A stretch of DNA of 64,000 nucleotides from Massilia aurea. Its GTDB lineage: Bacteria > Pseudomonadota > Gammaproteobacteria > Burkholderiales > Burkholderiaceae_D. The stretch covers positions 372,001 to 436,000 of the forward strand of contig NZ_JANUGZ010000002.1 in NCBI RefSeq assembly GCF_024753205.1. The letters run 5' to 3'. Position numbers and translations under genes: made by a program. Shown here one piece after another: positions 1 through 9,124 of this stretch (the first letter of the stretch is position 1; every line of letters begins with the position of its first letter). The notes under the pieces are model-generated. The model was not told the DNA's origin. It did no database searches and was given only the letters and a program-made list of their open reading frames with translations.

Positions 1-1
1 G

Positions 2-499
2 CTGTCGTTCACGGCCGAAGAAGCGTGGGCCGTGTTTGCGGACCAGGAGACGTTCAACGCCAGCGATGAAACCATCTTCACGCAGACGCTGTGGACCTTC
101 CCGGAGCTGCCGGATGGCGACGCACTGCTGGCCAAGTACGCCTTGCTGCGCCAGGTGCGCCTGGACGTGACGAAGCAACTGGAAGAAGTGCGCACCTCGG
201 GCGCGATCGGTTCGTCGCTGCAGGCCGAACTGGCGATCAAGGCCTCGGGCGAGAAGTACCGCGCACTGGCCAGCCTGGACGACGACCTGAAATTCGTCTT
301 CATCACGTCGCAGGCGAGCGTCACGGAAGTGGCAAGCGAGGCTGAAGAAGCCGTGGCCGTGGTGCCGTCGGACGCCGAGAAGTGCGAGCGCTGCTGGCAC
401 TATCGCCGCGACGTCGGCCACGACCATGCGCATCCAACGCTGTGCGGCCGCTGCACGAGCAACCTCTTCGGCGCCGGCGAAGCGCGCCGCTTCGCATAA
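2..499 (+). CDS. ileS: Isoleucyl-tRNA synthetase, C-terminal end (partial)
   Basis: The reading frame enters from the left edge and ends at a TAA, giving about 165 residues of the carboxyl end. The last 50 residues carry a zinc knuckle of the IleRS type, CERCWH followed by CGRC, and before it lies the helical anticodon-binding tail (SFTAEEAW at the very start). IleRS charges tRNA-Ile in the cytoplasm. The next gene, lspA, starts 18 bases downstream, the ileS-lspA order common in proteobacteria, so they are probably cotranscribed. The start is outside the window; family identity is inferred from the zinc motif, the tail and the context. Confidence 0.93.
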   Translation: MSFTAEEAWAVFADQETFNASDETIFTQTLWTFPELPDGDALLAKYALLRQVRLDVTKQLEEVRTSGAIGSSLQAELAIKASGEKYRALASLDDDLKFVFITSQASVTEVASEAEEAVAVVPSDAEKCERCWHYRRDVGHDHAHPTLCGRCTSNLFGAGEARRFA

Positions 500-517
500 G
501 TACCGGGTCCAGACACC

Positions 518-1060
518 ATGGCAACCAAAAAGAAACCAGCGCCGTCCGGCGCCACCTTAGTCAAGCGCAGCACGAACAAGAGCGTCGGCGCCAGCATGTT
601 CCCCTGGATCGGGCTGTCCCTGATCATTGTCCTGCTCGACCAGGTCACCAAGCTCACCGTCGAACGCACGTTTGCCTACGCCGAGACAGTGCCGATCACG
701 GGCTTTTTCAACCTGATCAAGGTGTACAACCCGGGGGCGGCGTTCAGCTTCCTGGGTGACGCGAGCGGCTGGCAGCGCTGGCTGTTCCTGGGTATCGCCA
801 TTGGCGCCGTAGTGTTCTGCCTGTACATGATGAGCAAGAACGCGACGCAGCGCCTGTTCTGCTTCGCGCTCGCGCTGATCATGGCCGGCGCGGTCGGTAA
901 CGGCATCGATCGTGTCGTGCACGGCCACGTGATCGACTTCCTCGATTTCTACTGGACCGGCATCGGCCACTTCCCGGCCTTCAATATCGCCGACATCGGC
1001 ATCTCGGTCGGCGCCGTGCTGTTCGTGCTGGATGAATTCCGGCGCGTGAACAAGTCGTGA
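518..1060 (+). CDS. lspA: Lipoprotein signal peptidase (signal peptidase II)
   Basis: A 180-residue inner-membrane aspartyl protease that cleaves the signal peptide of prolipoproteins after lipidation. The family blocks are present in order: DQVTK in the first membrane segment, NPGAAFSF, then GNGIDRV with catalytic Asp about 131, and FNIADIGIS with catalytic Asp about 159. Four hydrophobic segments are visible. The first 25 residues are a basic cytoplasmic extension (KKKPAPS), slightly longer than in E. coli LspA. It lies in the ileS-lspA-coaBC-dut operon, 13 bases before coaBC. Confidence 0.97.
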   Translation: MATKKKPAPSGATLVKRSTNKSVGASMFPWIGLSLIIVLLDQVTKLTVERTFAYAETVPITGFFNLIKVYNPGAAFSFLGDASGWQRWLFLGIAIGAVVFCLYMMSKNATQRLFCFALALIMAGAVGNGIDRVVHGHVIDFLDFYWTGIGHFPAFNIADIGISVGAVLFVLDEFRRVNKS

Positions 1061-1073
1061 CCGGGACAAAACC

Positions 1074-2300
1074 ATGAGCATGGACCTGAAAGGCAAGCGC
1101 ATCGTCCTGGGCCTGACCGGTGGTGTCGCCTGCTACAAGGCGGCCGAGCTGTGTCGCGCCCTGGTCAAGCACGGCGCCAGCGTGCAGGTCGTGATGACCG
1201 AGGCGGCGACGCATTTCATCGGTGCGGTCACCATGCAGGCGGTCTCGGGCAACCCGGTCTACCTGGACCAGTGGGACGCGCGCATGGCCAACAACATGGC
1301 CCACATCGACCTGACCCGGGGCGCCGATGCGATCCTGATCGCGCCCTGCTCGGCCGATTTCATCCGCAAGCTGGTGCACGGCGCGGCCGACGATCTGCTG
1401 TCGCTGCTGTGCGTCGCGCGGCCCCGTCACGTGCCGCTGCACGTGGCGCCGGCGATGAACGTCGAGATGTGGGACAACCCGGCCACGCAGCGCAATGTGA
1501 CCCAGCTGCGCGCTGACGGCATTTGCCTGTTCGGCCCGGGCCGCGGCGCGCAAGCCTGTGGCGAAACGGGCATGGGGCGCATGCTCGAAGCGGATGAGCT
1601 GGTCGACGAACTGATTGCCTCGTTCCAGCAGAAGGTGCTGGCGGGCCGGCGCGTGATGATCACGGCTGGGCCGACGTTCGAACCGATCGATCCGGTGCGC
1701 GGCATCACCAATCTGTCGTCCGGCAAGATGGGCTACGCCATTGCGCGCGCCGCGCGGGAAGCCGGCGCCGACGTCACGCTCGTCTCCGGGCCCGTATCGC
1801 TGCCCACGCCCCACGGCGTGCGCCGCATCGACGTGCTCACCGCGCAGCAGATGCACGACGCCGTGATGGCCGGCGTCACGGGCCAGCACGTGTTCATCGG
1901 CGTGGCTGCGGTGGCCGACTGGCGTGTCGTCAATGCCAGCGACCAGAAACTCAAGAAGACGCCTGATGGCGCCCCGCCGGCGCTGGAATTCGCGCAGAAC
2001 GCAGACATCCTGGCTTCGGTCGCAGCGACTGTGTCGCTGTCGGGCTGGCCGTACTGCGTGGGCTTTGCCGCCGAATCCGAGCAGCTCGAAACCTACGGCG
2101 CGGCCAAGCGCGAAAAAAAGGGCATCCCCCTATTGGTCGGCAATATCGGGCCACAGACCTTCGGCCAGGACGACAATACGATCATCCTGTTCGACGAACA
2201 TGGCCACGTGCTGCTTGAGCGCGCCGACAAGCTTACGCTGGCGCGCCAGCTGGTCTCCGAGATCGGCAAACGCCTGGAACAGCGCTCCCTGCTCACCTGA
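1074..2300 (+). CDS. coaBC: Bifunctional phosphopantothenoylcysteine decarboxylase / phosphopantothenate-cysteine ligase
   Basis: A 408-residue coenzyme A biosynthesis enzyme with two domains. The N-terminal FMN-dependent CoaC decarboxylase (about 1-190) shows [11 protein letters not shown], the active-site His about 77 in AHIDL, Asn about 129 in PAMNVEMW and the substrate flap [10 protein letters not shown]. The C-terminal CoaB ligase (about 195-400) begins with [16 protein letters not shown] and has NLSSGKMG and the VGFAAE block. It makes 4'-phosphopantetheine from phosphopantothenate, cysteine and CTP. An alternative ATG lies two codons in. It is followed after 29 bases by dut, the classical dfp-dut pair. 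Confidence 0.97.
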   Translation: MSMDLKGKRIVLGLTGGVACYKAAELCRALVKHGASVQVVMTEAATHFIGAVTMQAVSGNPVYLDQWDARMANNMAHIDLTRGADAILIAPCSADFIRKLVHGAADDLLSLLCVARPRHVPLHVAPAMNVEMWDNPATQRNVTQLRADGICLFGPGRGAQACGETGMGRMLEADELVDELIASFQQKVLAGRRVMITAGPTFEPIDPVRGITNLSSGKMGYAIARAAREAGADVTLVSGPVSLPTPHGVRRIDVLTAQQMHDAVMAGVTGQHVFIGVAAVADWRVVNASDQKLKKTPDGAPPALEFAQNADILASVAATVSLSGWPYCVGFAAESEQLETYGAAKREKKGIPLLVGNIGPQTFGQDDNTIILFDEHGHVLLERADKLTLARQLVSEIGKRLEQRSLLT

Positions 2301-2329
2301 CTGATTACCTGCTTACCCAAGACTTTGCA

Positions 2330-2779
2330 ATGAAACATATCGACCTCAAAATCCTCGACCCGCGCATGCAGGACCTGCTGCCGGCCTACGGCACGCCGGG
2401 CAGCGCAGGCCTCGACCTGCGCGCTTGCCTGGATGCGCCGTTGACCATCGCGCCGGGCGAAACCGTGCTGGTGCCGACCGGTCTCGCGATCCATATCGGC
2501 GATCCGGGTTACGCCGCGATGATCCTGCCGCGCAGTGGCCTTGGCCACAAGAGCGGCATCGTGCTGGGCAATCTGGTAGGCTTGATCGACTCCGATTACC
2601 AGGGGCAGCTGATGGTCTCTACCTGGAATCGCAGCAGCACCGCCTTCGTGCTGCAACCAATGGATCGGCTCGCGCAGCTGATCATCGTGCCGGTACTGCA
2701 AGTGGCTTTCAACGTGGTGACGGACTTCGCGTCGAGCGACCGTGGCGTCGGTGGCTTCGGCAGCACCGGCAAACAATAA
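2330..2779 (+). CDS. dut: dUTP diphosphatase (dUTPase)
   Basis: A 149-residue homotrimeric dUTPase that hydrolyses dUTP to dUMP, supplying the thymidylate precursor and keeping uracil out of DNA. All five family motifs are readable: [40 protein letters not shown] and the glycine-rich tail [11 protein letters not shown] that closes over the nucleotide. Length matches the family. It is the fourth gene of the operon, and the lipoprotein gene that follows has its ribosome-binding site 8 bases after the stop. Confidence 0.97.
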   Translation: MKHIDLKILDPRMQDLLPAYGTPGSAGLDLRACLDAPLTIAPGETVLVPTGLAIHIGDPGYAAMILPRSGLGHKSGIVLGNLVGLIDSDYQGQLMVSTWNRSSTAFVLQPMDRLAQLIIVPVLQVAFNVVTDFASSDRGVGGFGSTGKQ

Positions 2780-2800
2780 CAAACCATGAGGAGCACCCCG

Positions 2801-3895
2801 ATGCGCATCCAGCGCCTGTACCGATTCACTTCCCCGGCGTTGATCGTCGCCACGGCAGCGCTGCTCGCTGCCTGCAGCACGCCGGGACCAATGCAATCGT
2901 CGACCGAGCCGGGCGCCGTGCCGGTCGAACAGGCGCCGGGCAAGCCCGAGGTCACGCCGCAGATGGCGGCCGCCGCCGAGGTGCTCCAGCGCATGGCAAC
3001 GCAGCACGACCGCCTGTACCGCGTCGCCGCCCCCCTCCTGATCGACAACGCCGCGCTGTGCACCAAGCACGCGCGCAACCTGCTGGGCTTCACCGCGAAG
3101 AACCGCTACACCTATCCGGGCCAGTACAACGAGGCGGCGTGGGTCGTGCTGGGCATGGACGAGCACCTGCAGGTCACGAACGTATTGAACGGCAGCGGCG
3201 CGGCCAAGGCTGGCCTGCGCCAGGGCGACCGCCTGCTGGCCGCCGCCGGCACGCCGCTCCCGGTGGGTCCGAATGCCCTGAGCAAGGCCGGCGCCGTGTT
3301 CGGCCCGATCATGGCCAAGCAGGCCAGCCTGCCGCTGTCGATCGAGCGCAGTGGCAAGCCGCGCGACCTCACCATTCCCGTCACGCGCGCCTGCGCCTTC
3401 GCGATTGAGCTGGGCAACGCCGACAACATCAACGCGTACGCCGACGGCAGCCGCGTGATGGTCACGCGCGGCATGCTGGGCTTCGCGCAGAACGACGATG
3501 AAGTGGCCTACGTGGTGGCGCGCACGATGGCGCACAATATGCTGGGCCACGCGGCCACGCAGCGCAATGCGGCCACCATCGGCAGCATCATCGACAACCT
3601 CACCGCCATCACGCCCGACACCTCGATGCTGATCGGCAGCGGCGGCATCCGGGCGATGCCGGCGGCTGACGACGTGGCGGCCGACCGCCTGGCGGTCTAC
3701 CTGCTGGCGCGCGCCGGCTACCGCTACGAAGGTGCGTCCGCATTCTGGAAGCGTCTGGCGGCGACGTACCCGGCCAAGATCCTCAATAGCTACACGGCCA
3801 ACCACCCGGCCACGCCGATGCGCGTGGCGGCAATCGACAAGACCGTGGTCGAAGTCAAGGCCAAGCAAAGCGCCAAGAAACCGCTGGTGCCTTGA
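2801..3895 (+). CDS. PDZ-M48-like lipoprotein with degenerate zinc site
   Basis: A 364-residue predicted lipoprotein. The signal peptide ends in the lipobox LLAAC (Cys 25). A PDZ-like segment follows (about 110-190: VLNGSGAAKAGLRQGDRL), then a C-terminal region with the fold landmarks of M48 metallopeptidases. The start is set at 2801 because GAGGAG sits 7 bases upstream; an earlier in-frame ATG at 2786 would place that site inside the gene. Where active M48 enzymes have HExxH this protein has RTMAH (residues 241-245), and ExxAD is DVAAD (291-295). It therefore lacks the catalytic Glu and first zinc His and is probably not a protease. It may be a periplasmic chaperone or scaffold; the function is unknown. 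Confidence 0.8.
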   Translation: MRIQRLYRFTSPALIVATAALLAACSTPGPMQSSTEPGAVPVEQAPGKPEVTPQMAAAAEVLQRMATQHDRLYRVAAPLLIDNAALCTKHARNLLGFTAKNRYTYPGQYNEAAWVVLGMDEHLQVTNVLNGSGAAKAGLRQGDRLLAAAGTPLPVGPNALSKAGAVFGPIMAKQASLPLSIERSGKPRDLTIPVTRACAFAIELGNADNINAYADGSRVMVTRGMLGFAQNDDEVAYVVARTMAHNMLGHAATQRNAATIGSIIDNLTAITPDTSMLIGSGGIRAMPAADDVAADRLAVYLLARAGYRYEGASAFWKRLAATYPAKILNSYTANHPATPMRVAAIDKTVVEVKAKQSAKKPLVP

Positions 3896-3907
3896 GCGCT
3901 GGCCTAC

Positions 3908-3933
3908 GCGCCGACACGTGCGGCGCTTTTTTT
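3908..3933 (+). terminator. Rho-independent terminator of the ileS-lspA-coaBC-dut operon
   Basis: A perfect six-base GC stem (GCGCCG / CGGCGC) with a 7-base loop is followed directly by seven T residues. It begins 13 bases after the stop of the last gene and ends before the XdhC-like gene, so it closes the operon. Confidence 0.85.
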
Positions 3934-3978
3934 GTATGATTGTCCATCTTATTCACCCGCTCCGGCGACACGAACACC

Positions 3979-4974
3979 ATGGACAGCATCGACCTCGACG
4001 TACTGAAAACCTGCGCCGCCTGGCTTGACGGCGGCCAGCGCTGCCAGCTGGTCACGGTCATCAAGACCTGGGGTTCCAGCCCACGCCCGGTGGGCGCCAC
4101 GCTGGCCATCTGCGAAGACGGCCAGGTGGTCGGCTCGGTCTCGGGCGGCTGCATCGAGGACGACCTGATCGCCCGCGTGCGCGACAACGGCATCGAAATC
4201 ACCCTCCCCGAAATCATCAGCTACGGCATCAGCGCCGATGAAGCGCACCGCTTCGGTCTGCCTTGCGGCGGCACGATCGAGCTCGCCATCGAACCGCTGT
4301 CGGTCGACAGCGGGGTCAAGGAGCTGCTCGCGCGTCTTGGCGAGGGTGAACTGGTCGAGCGCAGTGTGGAACTGGCCACCGGCGCCGTCACGCTCGCCAC
4401 GGCGCAGGCCACCGCTATCCAGCGCGTCGAAGACGGCATGCTGCACACGCTGCACGGTCCGCGCTGGCGCCTGTACATCATCGGCGCCGGCCCGCTGTCG
4501 CGCTTCCTGGCACAGATCGCCGCCGGCATGGATTACCGCGTCACCGTGTGCGACCCGCGCGAAGAATACCGCAGCGGCTTTCACATCCCCGGCGTGACGC
4601 TGGTGCACGCGATGCCCGACGACCTGGTGATCGACGCGAAGCTCGACGCACGCAGCGCCGTCGTGGCGCTCACGCACGATCCGAAGCTGGACGACCTGGC
4701 GCTGATGGAAGCGCTCAAGTCCGAAGCCTTCTACGTCGGCGCGATCGGCTCGCGCGCCAACAACGCCAAGCGGCGCGAACGTCTCAAGCTGTTCGACCTG
4801 ACGGACGTTGAACTGGCGCGCCTGCACGGGCCGATCGGCCTGTACATCGGCAGCAAGACGCCCGCTGAAATCGCGGTCTCGATCATGGCCGAAATGACGG
4901 CCGTGAAGAACGCGGTGCCACAGACGCTACTCATGCCGCATGCGGCCGCGCTGACGCTCGCCAGCGCCGCCTGA
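3979..4974 (+). CDS. XdhC/CoxI family protein
   Basis: A 331-residue protein. The N-terminal XdhC_CoxI domain has VTVIKTWGSSPRPVGA and SVSGGCIEDDL. The C-terminal Rossmann domain starts with LYIIGAGPLSRFLA and includes VAVVALTHDPKLDD-type sequence and GAIGSRANNAKR. Family members help insert or sulfurate molybdenum cofactor in xanthine dehydrogenase-type enzymes. No molybdenum hydroxylase is in the window, so the client is unknown. ATG 3979 is preferred; an in-frame TTG at 3940 would add 13 residues overlapping the region just after the terminator. Confidence 0.88.
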   Translation: MDSIDLDVLKTCAAWLDGGQRCQLVTVIKTWGSSPRPVGATLAICEDGQVVGSVSGGCIEDDLIARVRDNGIEITLPEIISYGISADEAHRFGLPCGGTIELAIEPLSVDSGVKELLARLGEGELVERSVELATGAVTLATAQATAIQRVEDGMLHTLHGPRWRLYIIGAGPLSRFLAQIAAGMDYRVTVCDPREEYRSGFHIPGVTLVHAMPDDLVIDAKLDARSAVVALTHDPKLDDLALMEALKSEAFYVGAIGSRANNAKRRERLKLFDLTDVELARLHGPIGLYIGSKTPAEIAVSIMAEMTAVKNAVPQTLLMPHAAALTLASAA

Positions 4975-5065
4975 CGACGGGTATCGATGGCAAGAAGCGG
5001 CTGGCACATTGCTGCCGGCCCTGCCACAATGGTCAGCCTGACAACTGGCCTATTTTTTCGACCTC

Positions 5066-5983
5066 ATGAACACCGCGAACATGCTGCGCCTCGTTGCGCT
5101 GGCCGCCATCTGGGGCGGCTCCTTCCTCTTCATGCGCATCGCTGCACCGGTGCTCGGTCCGGCCGTGTTGATCGAATACCGGCTCGCGCTGGCGGCCGTG
5201 TTTCTTGCGCTGGTGAGCTGGGTGCTGCATCTGCGCGGGCGCGGTGCGCCGCTGAACGTGCGGCGCCACTGGCAGCATTACCTGATCCTGGGCCTGTTCA
5301 ATTCTGCCCTGCCTTTTTTGCTGTTCGCGTTTGCGGCGCGCACGCTGTCGGCGTCGGTGCTGGCGGTGCTCAACGCCACCGCGCCGATGTGGGGCGCGCT
5401 GGTCGGCGCCGTGTGGGCGCGCCAGCAGGTCACGCGGCGCAGCGCCCTCGGCCTGCTGCTGGGCACCGCCGGCGTCGCGTTGCTGGTCGGCTTTGATCAC
5501 GTGGCCGAACGGCCCGGCGCAGGTCTGGCCGTGGCCGCAGCGCTGATCGCCGCCTTCAGCTACAGCGTCGCCAGCCAGTACACGAAATCGGCCGCCGCCA
5601 GCAAAGGTGGTGTGGCACCGTTCGCCAATGCGCACGGCTCGATGTGGGCTTCGGCCCTGCTGGTGCTGCCGCTCGTCGCGTTCTTCCCGGCGCCGGGCGA
5701 GCCGACCGCTGGCATCATTGCCGCCGTGGTGACGCTGGGCGTGGTCTGCAGCGGCATCGCCTACATCGTCTATTTCAAGCTGATCGAGGATGTCGGCGCC
5801 ACATCGGCGCTGACAGTCACGTTCCTCAGCCCCGTGTTCGGCATCCTGTGGGGCGCGCTGTTCCTGCATGAGGTGATCGGCTGGCACACGATCGCCGGCT
5901 CGGCGATCGTCCTGTTCGGCACGGCGCTGGTGACCGGCTTCAAGCCGGCCTGGCGGCGCGTGCCGGCGCCAACGGGAGTTTGA
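5066..5983 (+). CDS. EamA/DMT-family transporter
   Basis: A 305-residue inner-membrane protein with ten hydrophobic segments arranged as two EamA repeats (about 5-140 and 155-290). The first begins LVALAAIWGGSFLFMRIA, the second carries FLSPVFGILWGALFLHE, both typical of drug/metabolite transporters. The substrate cannot be read from sequence. Its TGA shares a base with the ATG of the alkA-like gene (TGATG), so translation is probably coupled. Confidence 0.9.
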   Translation: MNTANMLRLVALAAIWGGSFLFMRIAAPVLGPAVLIEYRLALAAVFLALVSWVLHLRGRGAPLNVRRHWQHYLILGLFNSALPFLLFAFAARTLSASVLAVLNATAPMWGALVGAVWARQQVTRRSALGLLLGTAGVALLVGFDHVAERPGAGLAVAAALIAAFSYSVASQYTKSAAASKGGVAPFANAHGSMWASALLVLPLVAFFPAPGEPTAGIIAAVVTLGVVCSGIAYIVYFKLIEDVGATSALTVTFLSPVFGILWGALFLHEVIGWHTIAGSAIVLFGTALVTGFKPAWRRVPAPTGV

Positions 5984-6909
5984 TGACCGCATTCCATGCG
6001 ATCGCCCTGCCGCCCGGCTACCGCGTCGCCGACGTGCTGGCATTTCACGGCCGCGATCCCGAACGCGTGGCCGAGCAGGTCGACGCCGATGGATTGCGCA
6101 AGGGCGTGCTGCTCGGTGGCGTGCCGACGCTGCTCGACATCCGGTTCGGGGACGGCGCAGCGCACTGCCGCGTGACGTTCGACGGGCCGGTCACGCCGGA
6201 TGTCCAGGCACGGATGCACGATGCGCTGCTGAACGTGCTGGGCCTGCGGATCGATCCGGCTGCATTCGGCGCCTTTGTCCAGGACGATCCCTGGCTGGGG
6301 CCTGTCGTGGCGCGCCAGCCGGGTCTGCGTATCGTGCAGTCGGCAACAATCTTCGAGGCGCTGACCTGGGCCATCATCGGCCAACAGATCAACCTGACGT
6401 TTGCCATTGCGCTGCGCCGCACGCTCATTCAAATAGCGGGCCGCGCGCATTCGTCAGGCTTGTGGTGCTATCCGGAGGCGCCCGACGTAGCCCGGCTCGA
6501 TATCGGTGAGCTCACGAGCCGCAAATTCTCGAACGCCAAGGCCGAGACGATATTACGCGTGGCGCGGATGGTGGTCGATGGCAGCCTGGTGCTCGAACGG
6601 CACGCTGGCGTGGAGGATATTTCTGGCTCGGCGAGCGCCGAGGTCAGCGAAACACTGCTGGCCATCAAGGGCATCGGCCCCTGGACCGTCAACTACGTGC
6701 TCCTGCGTGGCTATGGCTATCCCGATTGCTCGCTGGAAGGCGACGTCGCGGTGCGCGCCGCGCTGCACAAGCTCTCGGGCAGCGCAGCCCGGCCAACGGT
6801 AGCGGAAGCCGAGCGCATGCTGGCACGCTATGCGCCGCACCGGACGATGGCGGCGGCCTACCTGTGGGCGAGCCTGGCGGACACGTCGCCGGCAGAAGAA
6901 CAGGCTTAA
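5983..6909 (+). CDS. alkA: DNA-3-methyladenine glycosylase II (AlkA type)
   Basis: A 308-residue helix-hairpin-helix base-excision glycosylase that removes alkylated purines. The N-terminal third is the AlkA_N-like domain. The catalytic core has FEALTWAIIGQQIN, the HhH motif LLAIKGIGPWTVNY and the catalytic Asp about 254 in LEGDVAVR. It lacks the Ada domain seen in some Ada-AlkA fusions. The start is ATG 5983, overlapping the stop of the upstream EamA gene; a TTG one codon earlier is unlikely. Its stop overlaps the convergent Tdi1-like gene by three bases. Confidence 0.92.
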   Translation: MTAFHAIALPPGYRVADVLAFHGRDPERVAEQVDADGLRKGVLLGGVPTLLDIRFGDGAAHCRVTFDGPVTPDVQARMHDALLNVLGLRIDPAAFGAFVQDDPWLGPVVARQPGLRIVQSATIFEALTWAIIGQQINLTFAIALRRTLIQIAGRAHSSGLWCYPEAPDVARLDIGELTSRKFSNAKAETILRVARMVVDGSLVLERHAGVEDISGSASAEVSETLLAIKGIGPWTVNYVLLRGYGYPDCSLEGDVAVRAALHKLSGSAARPTVAEAERMLARYAPHRTMAAAYLWASLADTSPAEEQA

Positions 6910-7319
6910 TTCCAACGCGGCAGACCATCGAACTGCTGCGCGCCTTCACCCGAAAAACGGATCAACGCCGCCAGCGGCGCGATCGCCAGATTATCGCACC
7001 CATATTTTCCGCCCAGCGCACTGGGAATTTTAAGGCAGTAGGTGCGCCCGTCGGTCAGCGGCCCCAGCGCGGCCTCGGCCAGGCACACGGCTTCGGGCAT
7101 GTACCAGTCGTTGAGAAAATCCTGGTTGTACGACAGTGCATCGAGCGCAGCGCGGTTGCTGGCGAGCGGCTCGCAACAGAGTTCGTGCGGGCGCAGGCAC
7201 CAGAACTTGTCGTCCTCGTCGCGAATGATGAGATTGCCGAAGGCATTGGCGCCAAGCACTTCCACTGCGCTCATGCCGACCCAGCCCCAGGCCTGGTTGA
7301 TATCGTCTACATCGATCAT
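6906..7319 (-). CDS. DUF1851 / Tdi1-like (T6SS immunity-type) protein
   Basis: A 137-residue cytoplasmic protein. Features match the DUF1851 C-terminal domain named after T6SS immunity protein Tdi1: an early aromatic GWVGMSAVEVLGANAFG, IIRDEDDKFWCLRP, and the late LGGKYGCDN block. The start is ATG 7319. A longer frame reaching 7481 runs through the tRNA terminator and is rejected. There is no toxin or T6SS gene nearby, so a role in effector protection is only suggested by family; it may be a solitary housekeeping member. It is convergent with alkA. Confidence 0.6.
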   Translation of the reverse strand: MIDVDDINQAWGWVGMSAVEVLGANAFGNLIIRDEDDKFWCLRPHELCCEPLASNRAALDALSYNQDFLNDWYMPEAVCLAEAALGPLTDGRTYCLKIPSALGGKYGCDNLAIAPLAALIRFSGEGAQQFDGLPRWN

Positions 7320-7457
7320 GGCTTGCCCCTGACGTGTCGTCTGTTGCAAGTTGGACCCGGCAGGCTGCCGTGCATTGCAGCAGAGGCGCGTGACGTTGCG
7401 CTGGATCGAGGCCGTTATGGAAGAGCAAGAGCCCAAGAACGAGGCCAGAAAAACGAA

Positions 7458-7491
7458 AAGCCGCTGATTCTTTCGAATCAACGGCCTCTAA
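7458..7491 (-). terminator. Terminator downstream of tRNA-fMet
   Basis: On the minus strand GCCGTTGATTC and GAATCAGCGGC flank a GAAA loop, followed by CTTTTCG. One G-T pair interrupts an 11-base stem. It lies 4 bases after the tRNA CCA and marks the end of the tRNA transcript. Confidence 0.8.
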
Positions 7492-7494
7492 TCT

Positions 7495-7571
7495 TGGTTG
7501 CGGGGACAGGATTTGAACCTGTGACCTTCGGGTTATGAGCCCGACGAGCTGCCAGACTGCTCCACCCCGCG
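7495..7571 (-). tRNA. Initiator tRNA-fMet (CAT)
   Basis: A 77-base tRNA with encoded CCA. The 5' end CGCGGGG faces CCCCGCA, leaving the unpaired C1-A72 that marks bacterial initiator tRNAs. The anticodon stem has the three G-C pairs (GGG/CCC) next to the CAT loop, and the T arm reads GTTCAAATC. A canonical promoter is visible upstream and a terminator downstream, so it is a single-gene unit. Confidence 0.96.
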
Positions 7572-7583
7572 TCTGTGAAATGA

Positions 7584-7612
7584 ATTATACGCCCCCGTGC
7601 GTCATTTAGCAA
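7584..7612 (-). promoter_or_regulatory. Sigma-70 promoter of tRNA-fMet
   Basis: On the minus strand TTGCTA, a 17-base spacer and a perfect TATAAT end 13 bases before the tRNA 5' end. Confidence 0.75.
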
Positions 7613-7753
7613 ATCCAATCCTCATTGCATGGCTTATTGAAGAAACTTATATCTCGGTCGAGCGCGCGGGCGCCAGCTGCAAACACGCCCCTTGGCCCTG
7701 CCGACGCCGCATTCGGTGTACAGTATTGCCACGACCAACCTGCCCTATCCACC

Positions 7754-8335
7754 ATGAAATTCTGCTCCGAGTGCGCCCACCCTGTCGTGCTGGCCATTCC
7801 CGAAGGCGACAACCGGCCGCGCTACGTGTGCACGCACTGCAACACGATCCATTACCAGAACCCGAAGCTGGTCGTCGGTTCAATTCCCGTGTGGGAACGC
7901 GATGGCGAACTCCAGATCCTGCTGTGCAAGCGCGCGATCGAGCCGCGCTACGGCTACTGGACGCTGCCGGCCGGGTTCATGGAAAACGAAGAGACCACCG
8001 AACAGGCGGCCCAGCGCGAAACCGAAGAAGAAGCCGGCGCCAATATCGAGCTTGGCCCGCTGTTTTCGCTGCTCAACGTCGCCCACGTGCACCAGGTGCA
8101 CCTGTTCTACCTGGCGCGCCTGCGTGACCTGGACTATGCAGCGGGCATTGAAAGCCTCGACGTGCAATTGTTCACCGAGGCCACCATCCCCTGGGATGAC
8201 CTGGCCTTCCCCACGATCCGCACGACGCTGGAACTGTTCTTTGCCGATCGGATCAAAGTGCGCGAGGGTGGCGACTTCGGCTTTCACAGCGTGGCCGTGG
8301 ACCGCCCGATGATGGCCCCACGCGAACCGGACTGA
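7754..8335 (+). CDS. Nudix hydrolase with N-terminal zinc ribbon
   Basis: A 193-residue protein. The N-terminal zinc ribbon has CSEC and CTHC (NudC-like), then [11 protein letters not shown] leads into the Nudix domain. The Nudix box is complete: G-x5-E-x7-R-E-x-x-E-E-x-G at about residues 75-97. Such proteins hydrolyse NDP-X substrates, possibly ADP-ribose or NADH-like molecules; specificity is not visible. The start is ATG 7754, since an upstream TTG frame has no ribosome-binding site. One base separates it from aat, so the two are coupled. Confidence 0.9.
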   Translation: MKFCSECAHPVVLAIPEGDNRPRYVCTHCNTIHYQNPKLVVGSIPVWERDGELQILLCKRAIEPRYGYWTLPAGFMENEETTEQAAQRETEEEAGANIELGPLFSLLNVAHVHQVHLFYLARLRDLDYAAGIESLDVQLFTEATIPWDDLAFPTIRTTLELFFADRIKVREGGDFGFHSVAVDRPMMAPREPD

Positions 8336-8336
8336 C

Positions 8337-9059
8337 ATGATTCCCTGGCTCGAGATCGACACGCCGTTCCCCGACGTCTCGAAGGCATTGACCGTTGAAG
8401 CGCCGGGCCTGCTTGCCGCCGGCGCCGACCTGTCGCCGGCGCGCCTGCTGCAGGCCTACCGCAACGGCATCTTCCCGTGGTTTTCCGAAGGCCAGCCGAT
8501 TCTGTGGTGGAGCACCGATCCGCGCATGGTGCTCTACACCGACCAGTTCAAGGTCAGTAACAGCCTGGCGAAAACACTGCGCAAGATCGAGCGCAGCCGC
8601 CTGGATGGCGGGCGCTGGGACGTGCGCTTCGACAGCGCGTTCGACGAGGTGATGCGCGCGTGCGCCGCGCCGCGGCGCGACGGGCCCGGCACCTGGATTT
8701 CGGATGAGATCATTGCCGGCTATACGGGGCTGCATGCGCTGGGTTACGCGCACTCGGCCGAGGTCTGGCTGGACGGCGAACTGGTGGGCGGCGCGTATGG
8801 CGTGTGCATCGGCCGCATGTTCTATGGCGAGTCGATGTTCGCGCGCGTGTCCGATGCGTCCAAGGTCGCGCTGGCCTATCTGGTAGCGTTTCTGCGCCGC
8901 CATGGCGTCGAGATGGTCGATTGCCAGCAGGAGACCGGCCACCTGGCCTCGCTTGGCGCAGCGCCAATCCCGCGCAGTCGCTTTCTCGAGCACCTCCACC
9001 GCGCGACCGCCAGGCCGGGCATCGGGTCATGGACAGTAGCGTCACCGTTGCCTGGCTAA
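8337..9059 (+). CDS. aat: Leucyl/phenylalanyl-tRNA-protein transferase
   Basis: A 240-residue enzyme that adds Leu or Phe from tRNA to proteins with N-terminal Lys or Arg, tagging them for ClpS-ClpAP. Family blocks: [65 protein letters not shown] and [15 protein letters not shown]. Length matches the family. It sits between the Nudix gene and the second N-degron transferase, bpt. Confidence 0.96.
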   Translation: MIPWLEIDTPFPDVSKALTVEAPGLLAAGADLSPARLLQAYRNGIFPWFSEGQPILWWSTDPRMVLYTDQFKVSNSLAKTLRKIERSRLDGGRWDVRFDSAFDEVMRACAAPRRDGPGTWISDEIIAGYTGLHALGYAHSAEVWLDGELVGGAYGVCIGRMFYGESMFARVSDASKVALAYLVAFLRRHGVEMVDCQQETGHLASLGAAPIPRSRFLEHLHRATARPGIGSWTVASPLPG

Positions 9060-9124
9060 CGGAATCGCGGCGCGGTTTTCGCTAGAATAGGCGGCAACCC
9101 CACGTCGTCCCGAGAGCTCCTTGC

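Noticed and set aside
2093..3868. A 591-codon minus-strand frame
   Set aside because: It is a shadow opposite coaBC, dut and the lipoprotein gene. Its His/Arg/Gln/Ala-rich composition is typical of antisense in GC-rich DNA.
6726..7538. A 270-codon plus-strand frame ending LVAGTGFEPVTFGL
   Set aside because: It runs antisense across the Tdi1-like gene, its tail is antisense tRNA-fMet, and it lacks a ribosome site and domain patterns.
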